From Paralichthys olivaceus (taxonomy: Eukaryota; Chordata; Actinopteri; Pleuronectiformes; Paralichthyidae), in the NCBI RefSeq assembly GCF_024713975.1, contig NC_091108.1, positions 1,594,501 through 1,658,500 on the forward strand: DNA of 64,000 nt. The letters run 5' to 3'. Position numbers and translations under genes: made by a program. This document shows positions 1-10,809 of this stretch, one piece after another. Position 1 is the stretch's first letter, and each line of letters starts with the position of its first letter. The notes beneath the pieces are model-generated. The model ran no database searches and was not told the DNA's origin. It saw only the letters and a program-made list of their open reading frames with translations.

Positions 1-1688
1 CTGTGACTTACTGTTGCTGATTCCACGCTGGTTGGTTGTGCCTAAATTTGCCAGGATATCAGATACGGGTACCCGGTTAGACTTTTGAGTTTTGAAAATC
101 AAGCATCACCATCTATAGATAAGTGGCGAGCACTTATTTTTTATTAATATCACTTATCACTTCTGCAAGAAACTCGGCCACATAGACGTAGAGCTGCGAT
201 GGACTTTCGTGAAGCTTCTTACAGCATAACTGAATGACAGCACATACATTCCGGCAGTGTGATTAATATTAGAGTGTAGGCCGGCATGCAGAGTCATTCT
301 GCAAATGGAAACTTGATACGTTTTCACCTTGTGTGATAATTTCATTCAAATGCAGGGAGAAGCATCGCCTGGTACAAGATGAGGATTTTTCTCACTACTG
401 GCCCAGAAGGCTTATCATTTAATTGTATACAGCCCACAACCTTTACACGAACCAGAACATACTGTATGCTGTTTAACTTCAGCAGTGTGCATAAAAAGAT
501 TCACTCAAATCCATGTCTGTACTGCATGTGGCAGAACAATTTCTCACAGAATGATGTTAGTTGAGAGGAGGGAGGAAAAAATGAAGGGAACAAATGAAGA
601 ACAAACCCTGAATTTAAAAATAATGCAGCCCTTACCTTGCTTCCCTCAGCTTTCGGCTCCTGTGATTGAAAGTGATTCAGAGAGTAGTGTTTAAAAGTCC
701 TGCTGCTAAAATGAACTGAGCTCCGCTGGACAACAGTCCTCAGAGGCCATGACCACTTTCCATGACTTCCATATCTCCTTTCAATATGGACTGGTACCAT
801 TGTTTCAAGGGCCTGAGTAGTTCATGTTAGACGTACAAAATGAATGTTAAGTCTACCAGCATTATATTTCTCACTCGTGTTTCTGTAGTTTAATGGATTA
901 AACATAACACTAATATTGCCAGCATGTTAGTACCCTGGTGTCAAAAGCCCTGGGGTTAAGGCTACATGCACTCTTCTACATTTTAGTTTTAAAACTTTGA
1001 ATTTTGTGTTTGGTCCATGTTCCACACACTAACACGGAGGAGACAGGTTTTCTGTCCTATACTGCACCCAGCCACCAGGCTTCACTTTTGAGGAGCTGTC
1101 ATGTCATATTTCTTTATTTACAGTCTATGATTTTCACTCAAACACCTTAACGAGTTTTCTATCTCTGCTGATTGGCTATTTTTTCCTGGATGAGTACTTC
1201 ATCATCATGGTACAACAGTAATACTTGCTGCATGTAATGTCTGTGTACTGTGACTGTGTTAGCACTGTGTTCACAGCAGGGTCGTTATATCCTCATAAGA
1301 ATACATGTAATGTTTTCATCAGGACAACTGCGTCAGTAAGTTGTGTTTCCACAAGAGCAGGGCACCAGAATACGTGTCTATGGATAACCACCTTTGTTTG
1401 CTATCATATTCGATTTTGAATTAACTCATTAAAACATAATTTTCTACCTCTGTCTTCTTACATCTTACATTATTACTTGTCAAGCACCTCAGTCATAATC
1501 TGAAACAGTAATCAGGAAACTAAACCAAGGAAAAAATTAATCTGTTGGTAAAATACAAATTAAAAACTGTATCTTAACTATGACAATAAAAATAAGTGAA
1601 ACATGCATTCTTTCTATGTGCTGTTGAAAAAGATTCAGTGTTTGTTGTTGTTTGTGTTAATAACCTGATTGAGTGGGAATGGACTTGC
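1..1688 (-). other. zmynd11: zmynd11 intron (partial), no exon seen
   Basis: This stretch lies downstream of the second zmynd11 coding exon on the minus strand and should be part of the following intron. I looked on the minus strand for the PHD-finger exon that follows in ZMYND11 and found no Cys/His pattern of that kind. The open frames here are short and match nothing I know. A short relic resembling one end of the TIR element found in the TRIM units occurs near 1110-1130. Confidence 0.6.
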
Positions 1689-1848
1689 CATTTCATCCCC
1701 CGGTAGCCAGTATCCTTCCTGCTCAATGCCGGCCTTTGAGCCCTTGCAACCAACCGTGAGGGTCTCCACCACCAGGCCATCCTTAACAGCCAGGCTCAGC
1801 TGTCTGGCAGTCTCCTTAGGGTGCATACTAAAAACCCGACTCAGGTAC
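1689..1848 (-). CDS. zmynd11: zmynd11 coding exon (second half of N-terminal domain)
   Basis: This 160-nt exon starts after a tgcag acceptor (minus strand) and begins with the G that completes the Lys codon from the previous exon. It encodes the segment from YLSRVF to GYWLPGDEM. The donor after codon ATG is gcaagt, a GC-type 5' splice site. No GT donor nearby would keep the known end of this exon. Confidence 0.9.
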
Positions 1849-4301
1849 CTGCACAGGTGAGAGTGGAAAAGAAATTTAACAATTAGCGACAACAGCTGTG
1901 CTCACTTAAAACAAACATTTAAACTCCCAAACCCAGAAACTCCTCACTTGTATGAGTGCAGCAGTTTAAAGGTTTTTATAAGTGAGGTGACACTTACGAT
2001 CCTTGAACTAGAACGGCACGCAGTAGAGCACATAGCTCCACCAAGACACAACAGGATTCCAAGCCAAATCCATCATGTTTGTTTGGACATAGTTCAAAAC
2101 CGTGACAGCATCCATCTAAAATGTAGGTTCTGCACTGAATCTGCGGTATCTCAGGTACACATTGGTGGTAGTTTCAGGTTTGCAACCATATTTTTTACAG
2201 TACAGCGGCTGAAAAAAAAGCCCACAGCCCTATAACAACCTCATTAACTTTACTAGATCCAGTCTTTTATTTGGATCTACATCCCTAAATATGCATGTAT
2301 TCATACAGATTCCATGAATTATTCCAATCTGTGAAAATGTCCAAAGATGTCCAAAAAATCTTTCTTGGCCCATGCCCCATCTTTCCAACAAGTTTTGTGG
2401 AAATTCCTCAGGTAGTTTTTGCTTAATCCTGCTGAAAGCCAATACTAGATATATCAGTATCCATGTAATCATGTCTATTGCACTGATTTAAGTATCAATT
2501 TGGGACTGATCATATATTTATACTCCCAAAAAAAGTGATCTGGGATACATGTGGTGTTTGAAAATATCAAAGCCATCAAAGAAAGTTTTTTTATCATCTA
2601 CATTTTCACCTGCATTTTCCGGTGTGGGAGAAAATGGGATTCAAATAATGGTTCACTTGATTCCCACAGCTGCCTGCTGACTGGCAGTGAACCTCACTAT
2701 GCAAGGTCATGTATCCTCGACTGTGCCAGACAGCCAACGAACAGACCATGTCACTGAGTCAGGTGAGTGTCTGTATTTACTCCTGAGTCAAAAATTTAGG
2801 CTGACAGCAGCTTTGAGTATCGAGTCAGACAGGAGCTTCTTAAAAGAAATCAGAGTTGCCTTACCAGTCTCACACTACGAACAAAACATTAACTTGGAAA
2901 TAACATTTCTGTGTATATCTTCTAGCCTGCGATACACAATTAATCCTTTAACTTAAAATCACAACTTTACTCAATAGGTTCTTCTGGTGAGGTAACAGAA
3001 AATCTAAGTTTAACTGGCTTTCACTTTTTTACATTTAAACGCAATTACGTAGGGCTGAAAGTAATTAGTTTATGTTTTTACTAGCTGTTTTTTCAATAAA
3101 TGAAAAATGTTAATTTCCAGTTAGGAGTTCTCTGTGGGAAAGATTTGTTGGGTTTCTCATCTTAATCAGCACAGGTCACATGGATATATCTTAAGAGGTA
3201 TCTTACAACAATTAGCTTCTTAAATGATTACATAATTGGTTTCAAGTCATCTGACTTCTGTGGCTGTGGCCTCCCTGTATGAGTTGATCACATTTACCTC
3301 CAAGTGAGAGGGGACGGTTAATTATTCACCTCAGCCTCACTCTGTTTCTGCAGAAGCAAACTCAACAACCCTCTTAGCCACCAAGCCTGTTGGTGAAATA
3401 TAGCCACACTGGGACCGGATAGGGCTGAGGTGCTATGAAGAGAGAGAACGCTACCCGGATCAATGTCGCTTATTTCTGTCACCATGACAACAGCCGCTTG
3501 TCAGTTTTCATTTGGCAAGGCACCAGCTCCCAAGGTGCTCGCCAACTCATCGTACGAGATGTGCCAAGTGTTTCCTTTAGGCTCTGCTCCATCCTCCAAA
3601 TGACAGGGATGAGTGAGCAGTGAGGTCTGCCGCAGATAATTTGTCAACAACTTGCATCGTTTGAACAACGTGAGATTCTCCCCACGAATCAAATCATGAT
3701 CTGTCATGAACCCAAGCTGCTGCAGATTCCATGTCTCCTCCATGTTAGCAGATGACACAGGGACCAAACTAAAAACTCAAGGTACACAAAGATGGTTTCT
3801 GTAATTTTAGGTAGTTCTTAAAACAGTGATGTTTCTGATAAATTGGATTTTAATTTGACGATCAAGATTGACTGGCGATTGGTTGAGCGTGCGTATCGGA
3901 GGGACCACCATAACATGTGGCTCCACCCTCACGATTACTACAGTGAAGACTCTCCTAGATAGTTGGTGGTAGTGGAGACACGTGATCCATCTTTTCTTAC
4001 AGTCTATGTTATATTAAATAATTATTTATTTATTTTTTAATCAAAGCAGATAAAATGAGTGCGAAGAATAAATAAAGACACGTTTTTAGAATCCAACCCT
4101 TTAAAGACTCATTAAACAGTATGCTGTGACTATACATCTAATCATACTTGCATTAATGGTGTGAACTTACTTGGAGATCCTGTCCATATTTGCAATTTGT
4201 TTCTGGTTGCGGATGACCTCAATGGCTGCCCACACGTACTGGACAACCTTGGGGTCTGCCTGCCTCTTCTTCACCACGCGTGACATGATTTCCTTATTCA
4301 T
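1689..4301 (-). CDS. zmynd11: zmynd11 (BS69), N-terminal coding part; gene continues beyond left edge
   Basis: ZMYND11 is a nuclear chromatin reader. In vertebrates it binds H3.3 trimethylated at K36 through its PHD-bromo-PWWP module and restrains transcription elongation. Only the N-terminus is in the window. Two exons join with matching phase (phase 2, AA+G giving Lys) into 97 codons. The peptide has the family's N-terminal block KKRQADPK, then [20 protein letters not shown], then [20 protein letters not shown] and [20 protein letters not shown]. This corresponds to the SAMD1-like winged-helix region before the PHD finger. Two in-frame ATGs are possible, at 4301 (MNKEI) and 4286 (MSRVV); from memory of mammalian proteins the shorter start looks closer to the usual N-terminus. 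The donor of the 1689 exon reads GC rather than GT. The identification rests on recognised protein sequence and I consider it secure. Confidence 0.93.
1849..4170 (-). other. zmynd11: zmynd11 intron between the two N-terminal coding exons
   Basis: This 2.3 kb intron has a GTAAGT donor at its minus-strand start and a tgcag acceptor at its end. Apart from a diverged inverted-repeat element at about 3690-4012, I see nothing in it that I can support as a feature. Confidence 0.75.
3690..4012. mobile_element. Diverged copy of the short TIR (MITE-like) element found in the TRIM units
   Basis: The stretch from about 3730 (gacacagggaccaaactaa, then ggtttctgtaattttaggt) to the end tccatcttttcttacagtct follows the same order of words as the elements at 11520-11849 and its repeats. 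The left terminal repeat is not recognisable, so the start is approximate. Confidence 0.5.
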
Positions 4302-4306
4302 GACAA
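4171..4306 (-). CDS. zmynd11: zmynd11 first coding exon
   Basis: The exon begins after a tttcccacag acceptor at 4307-4316 and ends at a GTAAGT donor at 4170. Coding starts at the ATG at 4301 or 4286, both in frame. The 5' end of the exon (4302-4306) is untranslated, so at least one non-coding exon must lie upstream, presumably in the CpG-rich region at 5460-7060. Confidence 0.88.
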
Positions 4307-4857
4307 CTGTGGGAAACAAAGACAAAATTTTAATCATCATTTTTTTTTTTTTCATGAAATAAAGGTAGATGTGCCAAAATACAAAGGCTACATATACACA
4401 ACTCCATTTTAATTTTAAAACATATCACTGTTGCTACGTTTACGCCTGCCATCAACAATACTCTGGACTGTTTGAATATCTTGAAATCCAATATTGCGCG
4501 GCCCTCTTCTTAAACATCCGTGAAACGTAAGATGTCACTTTCATACATCGCAGTCAAACACGAGCCATATTAATGCTTTGAGCATTTTTATTTGCTGGAA
4601 TATGCTTGGCTTCCAGGATCTTTGTGGTAGAAGAGGCAGATGACAAATGTCGAGAGAGGATGTTCGTCGTCACACTTTTCTCATGAGCATATGAACTGTG
4701 ATTTTGGGTAAAAAAAAAAAAAACATGATGCGTTTGATCCTGGGAGCAAATTATCTAAGAATGAATGCAAATGAAACTGACACATCATGTGTTCCATCAC
4801 AGCCAACAGGCACAACTTATTCACAACCCCACTGGTCAGAGTGAAGGATTTTTAAAG

Positions 4858-5267
4858 GGATATTTCACAGAACAATGAACATTCCCTCATTATCCACTCA
4901 CCACTATGCCGGTGGAGTGGTGGTTGAAGTGATTCGAGTCCACAAAACACTTTTGTAGTGTCAGGGGTAAACAACATTGTATCTGAATCCAATACAATTA
5001 AAGTATTTGAATGGGTTTACGGACACTTGGATGACACCACAGCAGCAGTATGGATGCATTTTGTGTTCTGTTCTTTTTATGTATTTATTTTTCTACGTTT
5101 GAAGACGTCGTCGCCAGTTACTTCAATTGTACTGGATTCTGCTCGAACGCAGTTTACCCCCTGTAACTCCAAAAGTGTTTTGTGGACTCAAATACTTCTA
5201 CCACCGCTCCATCGGCATAGTGGTGAGTAGAAAGCAAGTCACTTTTCATTTTCAGTAAACTATCCGC
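4858..5267. mobile_element. Palindromic MITE-like element with long terminal inverted repeats
   Basis: The left arm (about 4858-4975) and right arm (about 5160-5267) are inverted copies of each other. Both contain the words tactcaccactatgccg (or the variant with cactcac) and gagtccacaaaacacttttg. The whole 0.4 kb unit could fold into a long hairpin. The sequence resembles a high-copy short DNA transposon of teleosts that I recognise but cannot name with certainty. It lies in the first intron of zmynd11. Confidence 0.7.
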
Positions 5268-5459
5268 AGAGTTGCCTCTTCACGTGCAGCCCCTCCGGAC
5301 AGTGTCCACAGATTCTTAGAGAGATCGGTGAATGTCCGGTGGCAGCTTTTCCGTCTTGAGATTATGAATTCTGTGATTTGTCTGTGCAAACATACAATTG
5401 CATTGGATTGAAGTGCCCTCCTCTGTGTCACGTGTGGTAGGTGTGTGTGTGTGTGAAGG

Positions 5460-7060
5460 AGGGCCACCTGTGCCGTGGTGTGAAGCCGGCCACACCACAC
5501 GACGACCGGCTTCTGCAGCAGCCAGCGTGCCCCCCCCACTCAATTAGTGAAGCAGCGCGACAGAGGAGGTGAATTAAGACACGCTGAGGTTTCACGGCTC
5601 CCGACGTAAACAAAGACACCAAACCGCGCTGCTGCCGCCTCCTTCCAAACCCTGGCAGCTCCCCCGAGCATCAGCACACAACAACAACCATACCCACCGG
5701 TTTTAATGCCCATTTAAACAACTCCGACAGTCAGGGTGTCGCGAAGAAACCTCCACAAACCTGTCTGCCGTTCACCGTTAGCCCGCTGGTGGCTAAACGC
5801 CTGACGCGGACGAGGGGAGGCAGAACGACCGAGGTGCTCCGGGGAAAGACACCCGCGTTTCCATCATGTGACACAAAACTTCACAACTTATCTGTGACTT
5901 AAATGACACACTCGACACAACTGGTGACAAAGAGGCAGCCGAGGAGGGCCACGGGCTCTGCCAGGGGAGTAGCTCCATTTGGCTACCGACTAGCATGCTA
6001 GCTAACATCCAGAACGTGACAAGACGAAGGGGGGGTTTAACCGTGACTGTGCAACTTGTAGCGGACAGTGTGCGACGTGTGCGTGTATTTCATTATAACG
6101 TAAAACCAAGAACACGCGACTGGAAGTCGATGAGCGACGGGCGAGCAGGCTATCGCGGTGAGTTCATTTTCAGGTAGCCATGCTAGCAGGCTGTTACGTC
6201 GCTAGCCGTAGCTGGCGGACTGGAGAACTCAGCCGACTTGACAGCGAACACAAACGAGATTCACAATCGCGGCGACGACACGTTGGCATCGTGAGCGCAC
6301 ACGAGGCTCTGCCCGCCGCCGCCGCCGCGAAGTACCGACACCCCGTCGGCTAACAGGCTACCTGCTCGTTTGTTTTGGAGGGCGCCATGTTCACGGTAAC
6401 CCTCCATCACGGGATAGGCTAGCGGAGGCTAAGCTAACGGTGCTAACGCCCGCAATTGCTGGGCCAGCTAGCCCGTCGGAGCCCGTGGGGGTTTCAATAT
6501 AGTCGCAGAGAAAAGTCAAAACCCACCTCGGCTACGGTGTCACGAACACACAGCGCTGCAGGGAACCCGCGAAGGATTGGAGGCGAGGCCGCTTACATCG
6601 GTGTGTTTCGGGCTAGTTGAGTCTGCGGTGTGTGAGTGTGTGTGTGTGTGTGTGGCAGCCGGCCACAGGACAGCAGCGGCTGGGAGGTAAACACACACGA
6701 CTGAGCCGAGCCACAGGGAGAGCTCCAGCGGGGGAGTCCGACTCACAGCAGCCGACAGCCCGGCACTCAGTAACCGTGGCCACTCCGCCGATTCTACACG
6801 TCACACGCCGATTTGCTGGTTGTGTGGGAAGTGTCACTGTGCATGGGCGGATTAACCACCGAGGAGGGCCCCGGGGCAGGACCTCCACAGAACGTGCCAC
6901 TGACAATACAGCTGCTTCCAGGCGCGCACTGAAGTCCGGCGAGCCTCCGCAGTTTCTCCGGAGGAAGGAGGTGTATGTGTGAACGCAGAGGTCGGGGTCA
7001 GAGCCTCCAGAGTTTCTCCTCCCGGCCCCCTTGCATAAATGCTGCGTTGCGTTAAACCTC
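5460..7060 (-). promoter_or_regulatory. zmynd11: CpG-rich promoter region of zmynd11
   Basis: Base composition turns GC-rich and CpG-dense here, with runs such as gcccgccgccgccgccgcg near 6310, in contrast to the AT-rich flanks. It lies directly upstream of the zmynd11 coding exons on the minus strand. A TG microsatellite sits at 6628-6654. A plus-strand donor-like word (gcggtgagtt, near 6155) could mark a divergent transcript, but I have no further support for one. Confidence 0.65.
6527..6700 (-). other. zmynd11: Probable non-coding first exon of zmynd11 (5' end uncertain)
   Basis: On the minus strand the sequence gccgag at 6527 is followed by gtgggt, a good 5' splice site, inside the CpG-rich region. 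Splicing to the acceptor at 4307 would give a 5' UTR exon joined to the first coding exon. The transcription start cannot be located from sequence, so the upstream boundary given is arbitrary. Confidence 0.4.
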
Positions 7061-7514
7061 GGAACTCGGAATTTCCGATCCCCCGAGTTGGAGATTGCAA
7101 CCGCAGCTCTCCCTCATGTTGAAATTTCGACTTGGAAGGTCAGGGAAACCTCGCCACCCCCAGACTTTGAAATCCAAGATGACCCCTCTGTATACAAACA
7201 GTAGAAAGCTGTAGTTTTTAATGCATATTAGCACTTCCCGTGGCAACAGTGGTCGTCATCTTTTCCCTCATCGTTAATAAACACAACGCAGAGTCCAGCG
7301 GAAGTTGTTCCGTGACCTGGATCCTCACAGACTGGTTCACAATTGTCTCTGGAGCTGTGGATCATCATCAGCTTGGACACTAGAGGCCGCTACACGTCAC
7401 AAAGTATGTTCGTTTACTTTCTGTTATCACATTGAATGGAAATGGTAAATATTTGAGCTGACACCCATAAAAACGACGGAATTTGTGAACTTAGTCAATG
7501 TTTCGGGAGCGAGG
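7061..7514. other. Intergenic, no feature seen
   Basis: Sequence between the zmynd11 promoter and the debris next to the TRIM array. I see no gene, RNA or clear repeat in it. Confidence 0.5.
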
Positions 7515-7800
7515 AGAGATGGCGCCGCTCGGTTTGGCTCGACCCGGTTTGCAGTGTGTAGCACGAATGACAGAGACAAAGAGAGAAGCAGTAAATTACT
7601 GACAGAGCCACTAAATACTCAAAATTTTGAAAAGACCTAAATTAACAATGTTAGCGAACATGCATGGTCCCTGCCTTGGTGGAGCTGTGGCAGGGCTGTG
7701 TGCATGTGACGGCCCCTTAACCCGGTTGACGAGAATCTGTACCTGGTAGTACCGACGTAATTTGGTCTGTACCCTTAAAAGAGCTGATTATGGTACCCAA
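7515..7800. mobile_element. Possible decayed DNA-transposon remains
   Basis: Words such as ggctcgacccggttt near 7540, and aacccggttgacgagaat followed by cctggtagtaccgacg near 7720-7760, resemble pieces of short DNA transposons common in teleosts. No complete terminal repeats or target-site duplication could be seen, so this is a weak call. Confidence 0.25.
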
Positions 7801-7863
7801 CCCAAATGGTAAAGAGAGAGAGACAGAATTTTGAACACTGATTTTAACAGTACATTTTCTACT

Positions 7864-7975
7864 GAAAGGGGAGGCACTAGCTCAGTCCATAGAGACTTGG
7901 CTTGGGAACCGGAGGGTGGCCGGTTCAAGTCCAGCATGGATGGAAGTTGGAGAGGTGCTAGTTCACCTCCTGGAC
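7864..7975 (+). mobile_element. tRNA-derived SINE (5' head)
   Basis: The sequence has a Pol III A-box-like word (tagctcagtcca) and a B-box (ggttcaagtcc) 30-40 bp apart, as in a tRNA gene. It is followed by a non-tRNA body (ggagaggtgctagttcacctcctgg in two halves). This matches a high-copy teleost SINE head that I recognise. It does not look like a functional tRNA because the acceptor stem does not close. It ends directly against the truncated TRIM reading frame. Confidence 0.75.
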
Positions 7976-8125
7976 AGATGTAGATTCCTCTCTCATCCTC
8001 ATTGTCCCAGTGGGTTTTAATACAGCTCATACTGTAGCTGTGTCCACAGCCAATAGCCACTGGATCCTTCAGTAGATCCAGACAGTAGATCGTTCTCTGT
8101 CCAGTTGAATTTCTTGCTCCGCCAT
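7976..8125 (-). pseudogene. Truncated TRIM RING-domain pseudogene
   Basis: From a start-like ATG at 8125 the minus strand encodes a copy of the TRIM N-terminus ([13 protein letters not shown], later [20 protein letters not shown]). A deletion with loss of frame removes the first two zinc-binding cysteines. The fifth zinc ligand, Cys in GHSYC of the intact copies, is Ser. The frame runs into a SINE just after GIYIC. B-boxes, coiled coil and SPRY are absent. It lies immediately beyond the 3' end of the intact TRIM array and is more diverged than the five array copies, so it is an older remnant of the same family. Confidence 0.85.
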
Positions 8126-8309
8126 TTCGCCTGGTGCCAGTGATTGCATGATAACAGTATGGCCTTACCTCTCCTCAGCAGTGTTCCCACACTGTTTGGA
8201 GGCAGCTGCCTCTGTTCCCACACTGTCTGAGAGCAACTACAGCTGTTTGTGATTTATTCAATGAGATATATTCTGGTTTATCAGCTGCATAATTTTAAAA
8301 TAATTAATT

Positions 8310-8412
8310 AATTACCGTCACTGTGAGCTTGGAAATCTCACGGTGTCACCACTGTGGCTTTACTCCACCACGGTATACCGCAATACGGTATACCTTTTCA
8401 CCCCTAGTTTCG
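8310..8412. mobile_element. hAT-like transposon end fragment
   Basis: The stretch contains ccacggtataccgcaatacg followed by gtataccttttcacccctag. Read on the minus strand this is a start aggggtgaaaaggtatacc with nested ggtatacc words, typical of non-autonomous hAT element termini in fish. Only one end is recognisable. Confidence 0.4.
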
Positions 8413-8652
8413 ATGAATGAATACATTGACCTACTGAATCTGACTGATGTTTTCTGTTGGGATTACTCATTAAAATAACCTGTGCAAATTTTATTAGACC
8501 TTAAGTATTTTTGCGATCTGCCCTGAAAAGACAGAGACTGAACAGGAACACTGTGGTTTGTGGTGTTTCAGGAGGAAACTCTCAGTTATTGTCTCACATC
8601 ACTTTCACTTTGTCTCCATCAGCTTTGAATGAAGACAAAACAACAGACTGGA

Positions 8653-8665
8653 TTTATTCTTTATT
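8653..8665 (-). promoter_or_regulatory. Candidate polyadenylation signals of TRIM copy 1 (conserved in all units)
   Basis: On the minus strand two AATAAA hexamers overlap here (aaataaagaataaa), about 440 nt past the stop codon. The same pair occurs at 12382-12394, 16110-16122, 19827-19839 and 23168-23180. An ATTAAA lies only 10 nt past the stop in copies 1-4 and is changed to TTTAAA in copy 5. The distal pair is therefore the better candidate for shared use. Confidence 0.5.
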
Positions 8666-9102
8666 TCAACTTTCAGCTTCTTCACACATTTGATTGTTAT
8701 TGCTTCAAACATATATAAGAGATTTAAATGTAAATACACATGTAGAAGGAACAGACGTGATGAGGACAAACCCTCAGAGGGACTCGATCAGGACGCTCTC
8801 CAATGGAACTGCTAGTTCAGATCAAGACAATCAAAAAGCACAGAAAGCTACACAGCAGCAGATCAACACGTCCGTCCACTAAATATGTGAATACAAGGAG
8901 GACGAGTGGATTCACACTTTACAAAGATGAGACGTGATAAAAACAAACCTTCAGCAGCTTCTTCAACTGTCCAGGTTCCACATTTCAAATGTGACCAAAC
9001 ATCCCATAATACTGATGCTGTGTAAATCAAACCAAACATGGAGACAAAAGAAGTTCAAGATTTAAACACAGAATCTCAATCACTGCTTTTAATGACTCCA
9101 GA

Positions 9103-10782
9103 CTATTTGAGTTTACACAACTCAGCTGAGGATCCAGAAGACCAAACCCCAACTCCAGCATAGAGAGGCTGAGTGAATGTGGTCTGGACTCTGTGGAGGA
9201 GAGTCATGGTGTCAGAGACGCTGTAGAAGGACAGAACACCTGCACTGTGATCCAGGTACACTCCTACTCTGGAGGACGGAGGACCTGACACTGGAGTCTT
9301 GATGTTGTTGTGATAAAATTTATAAATGTTTCCATCATGATATAATGACCAAGATTTATCATTGAATCCAAATATACATTCATCTGACCTCCCTGCTCTG
9401 TTGATATTCTTGTATGTGACTGCTACATCAACTCCTCCTCCTCTTCTCTCCACCTCCACCTCCCAGTAACAACGTCCAGTCAGACTCTCTCTACTCAGGA
9501 CCTGCCACCAACCAGTGAATCTGTCTGGATGATCAGAATAAAACTGTTCTTCTCTCATTCTTGTCACTTTTCTGTTTCCCTCAGATAATAACAGACGTTT
9601 GTTTGCTGTGTTTGGATCCAGTGTGATTTCCTGTGAATATTTGAAGAAGTCAGCTCTGGTCTTGGGCTCTGGTTGTGGCAGTAAAACATCCACTTGAGAC
9701 ACAATCTGTAAAATCTTTGTCTCTGTCTCACTCACAATGTCCTGTAGTCGACCTCTGACCTGTGACACAGCTGCTGTCACGTCCTCAAAGTTCCTCAGAG
9801 GACGGATCCTGATGCTGGATGAGTGTGTAGATTCACTGAGTGACAGTGAGGGGGGGTAGTTGAGTAGAAACTGGATGTGATCCTCTGTGTGTGAGAGCTG
9901 CTTCAGTTCATCGTCTCTCCTCTTCAGCTCAGTGATCTCCTGCTCCAGTTTCTCCTGAAGCTCTTTGACTCGCCTCACTTCAGTTTCCTGCTGGGATCTG
10001 ATCTGCTGCTTCACATCAGAGCTTCTTTTCTCCAGCAGACGGATCAGCTCAGTGAAGATCTTCTCACTGTCCTCCACTGCTTTATCAGCAGAGCGGTTGA
10101 CGGCCTCCTCCTCCTGTTGAAGCAGCTTCACATATTTCTCTCTGTCCTGGAGTCTCTGCTGGATCATTTGTCTCCTCGGCCCGAGCTCTCTCTGCCTCTC
10201 AGTCCTTTCTGCTGCAGCTGTGACTGTGTCGTGGTCTTTATGTTGATCCACAGAGCAGAGATAACAGATACACTGCTGATCAGTGCGGCAGAACATCTTC
10301 ATTACCTCATCGTGACGAGAGCAGATGTTCTCCTGGAGCTTCTCGGAGGGCTCCACCAGCTTGTGCTTCTTAAATGGAGGTGACTGAAAATGAGGCTGGA
10401 GGTGTTTTTCACAATAAGAGGCCAAACAATCCAAACAGGACTTGAGAGCTTTGAGTTTTCTCCCAGTGCAGACGTCACAGGCCACATCTTCAGGTCCAGC
10501 ATAGCAGTGATCAGCAGGAGCAGCTTGGAGTCCAGTCTTCTTCAGCTCCTCCACTAAATCAGCTAACATGGTGTTTTTCACCAGGACAGGCCTCAGTGCG
10601 AAGGTCTCTCTACACTGAGGACATCTGTAGATTCCTCTCTCATCCTGATCGTCCCAGTGGGTTTTAATACAGCTCATACAGTAGCTGTGTCCACAGCCAA
10701 TAGTCACTGGATCCTTCAGTAGTTCCAGACAGATCGAACAAGAGAATCTTTCTGTGTCCAGTTGAATTTCTTGCTGCGCCAT
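9103..10782 (-). CDS. TRIM E3 ubiquitin ligase, TRIM16/TRIM25-like (copy 1)
   Basis: The 559-residue protein carries the full tripartite motif and is probably a cytoplasmic E3 ligase of innate immunity. The RING finger is at residues 15-57 (ligands C15, C18, C30, H32, C35, C38, C54, C57). B-box 1 is at about 102-140. B-box 2 is at 154-184 (C154, H157, C165, C173, C176, H181, H184). A long charged coiled coil spans about 190-300. A PRY-SPRY domain runs from about 385 to the end (motifs LDPNTA, YWEVE, GVLSFY). The start is taken at the ATG of MAQQE, with G at -3 and +4. An open frame extends 16 codons upstream but begins with GTG, and copy 4 breaks that extension's start. The gene is intronless. 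Two B-boxes plus SPRY fit teleost TRIM16/25-like proteins, but I cannot assign a precise ortholog. It has the longest SPRY loop (ERRGGG) and a unique GWWQ at 424-427. Confidence 0.93.
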   Translation of the reverse strand: MAQQEIQLDTERFSCSICLELLKDPVTIGCGHSYCMSCIKTHWDDQDERGIYRCPQCRETFALRPVLVKNTMLADLVEELKKTGLQAAPADHCYAGPEDVACDVCTGRKLKALKSCLDCLASYCEKHLQPHFQSPPFKKHKLVEPSEKLQENICSRHDEVMKMFCRTDQQCICYLCSVDQHKDHDTVTAAAERTERQRELGPRRQMIQQRLQDREKYVKLLQQEEEAVNRSADKAVEDSEKIFTELIRLLEKRSSDVKQQIRSQQETEVRRVKELQEKLEQEITELKRRDDELKQLSHTEDHIQFLLNYPPSLSLSESTHSSSIRIRPLRNFEDVTAAVSQVRGRLQDIVSETETKILQIVSQVDVLLPQPEPKTRADFFKYSQEITLDPNTANKRLLLSEGNRKVTRMREEQFYSDHPDRFTGWWQVLSRESLTGRCYWEVEVERRGGGVDVAVTYKNINRAGRSDECIFGFNDKSWSLYHDGNIYKFYHNNIKTPVSGPPSSRVGVYLDHSAGVLSFYSVSDTMTLLHRVQTTFTQPLYAGVGVWSSGSSAELCKLK

Positions 10783-10809
10783 TTCACCCGCTGCCAGTGA
10801 CTGTAGAAT

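Noticed and set aside
7864-7975. tRNA gene suggested by A and B boxes
   Set aside because: The acceptor stem does not close and the sequence continues into a SINE body, so it is a tRNA-derived SINE.
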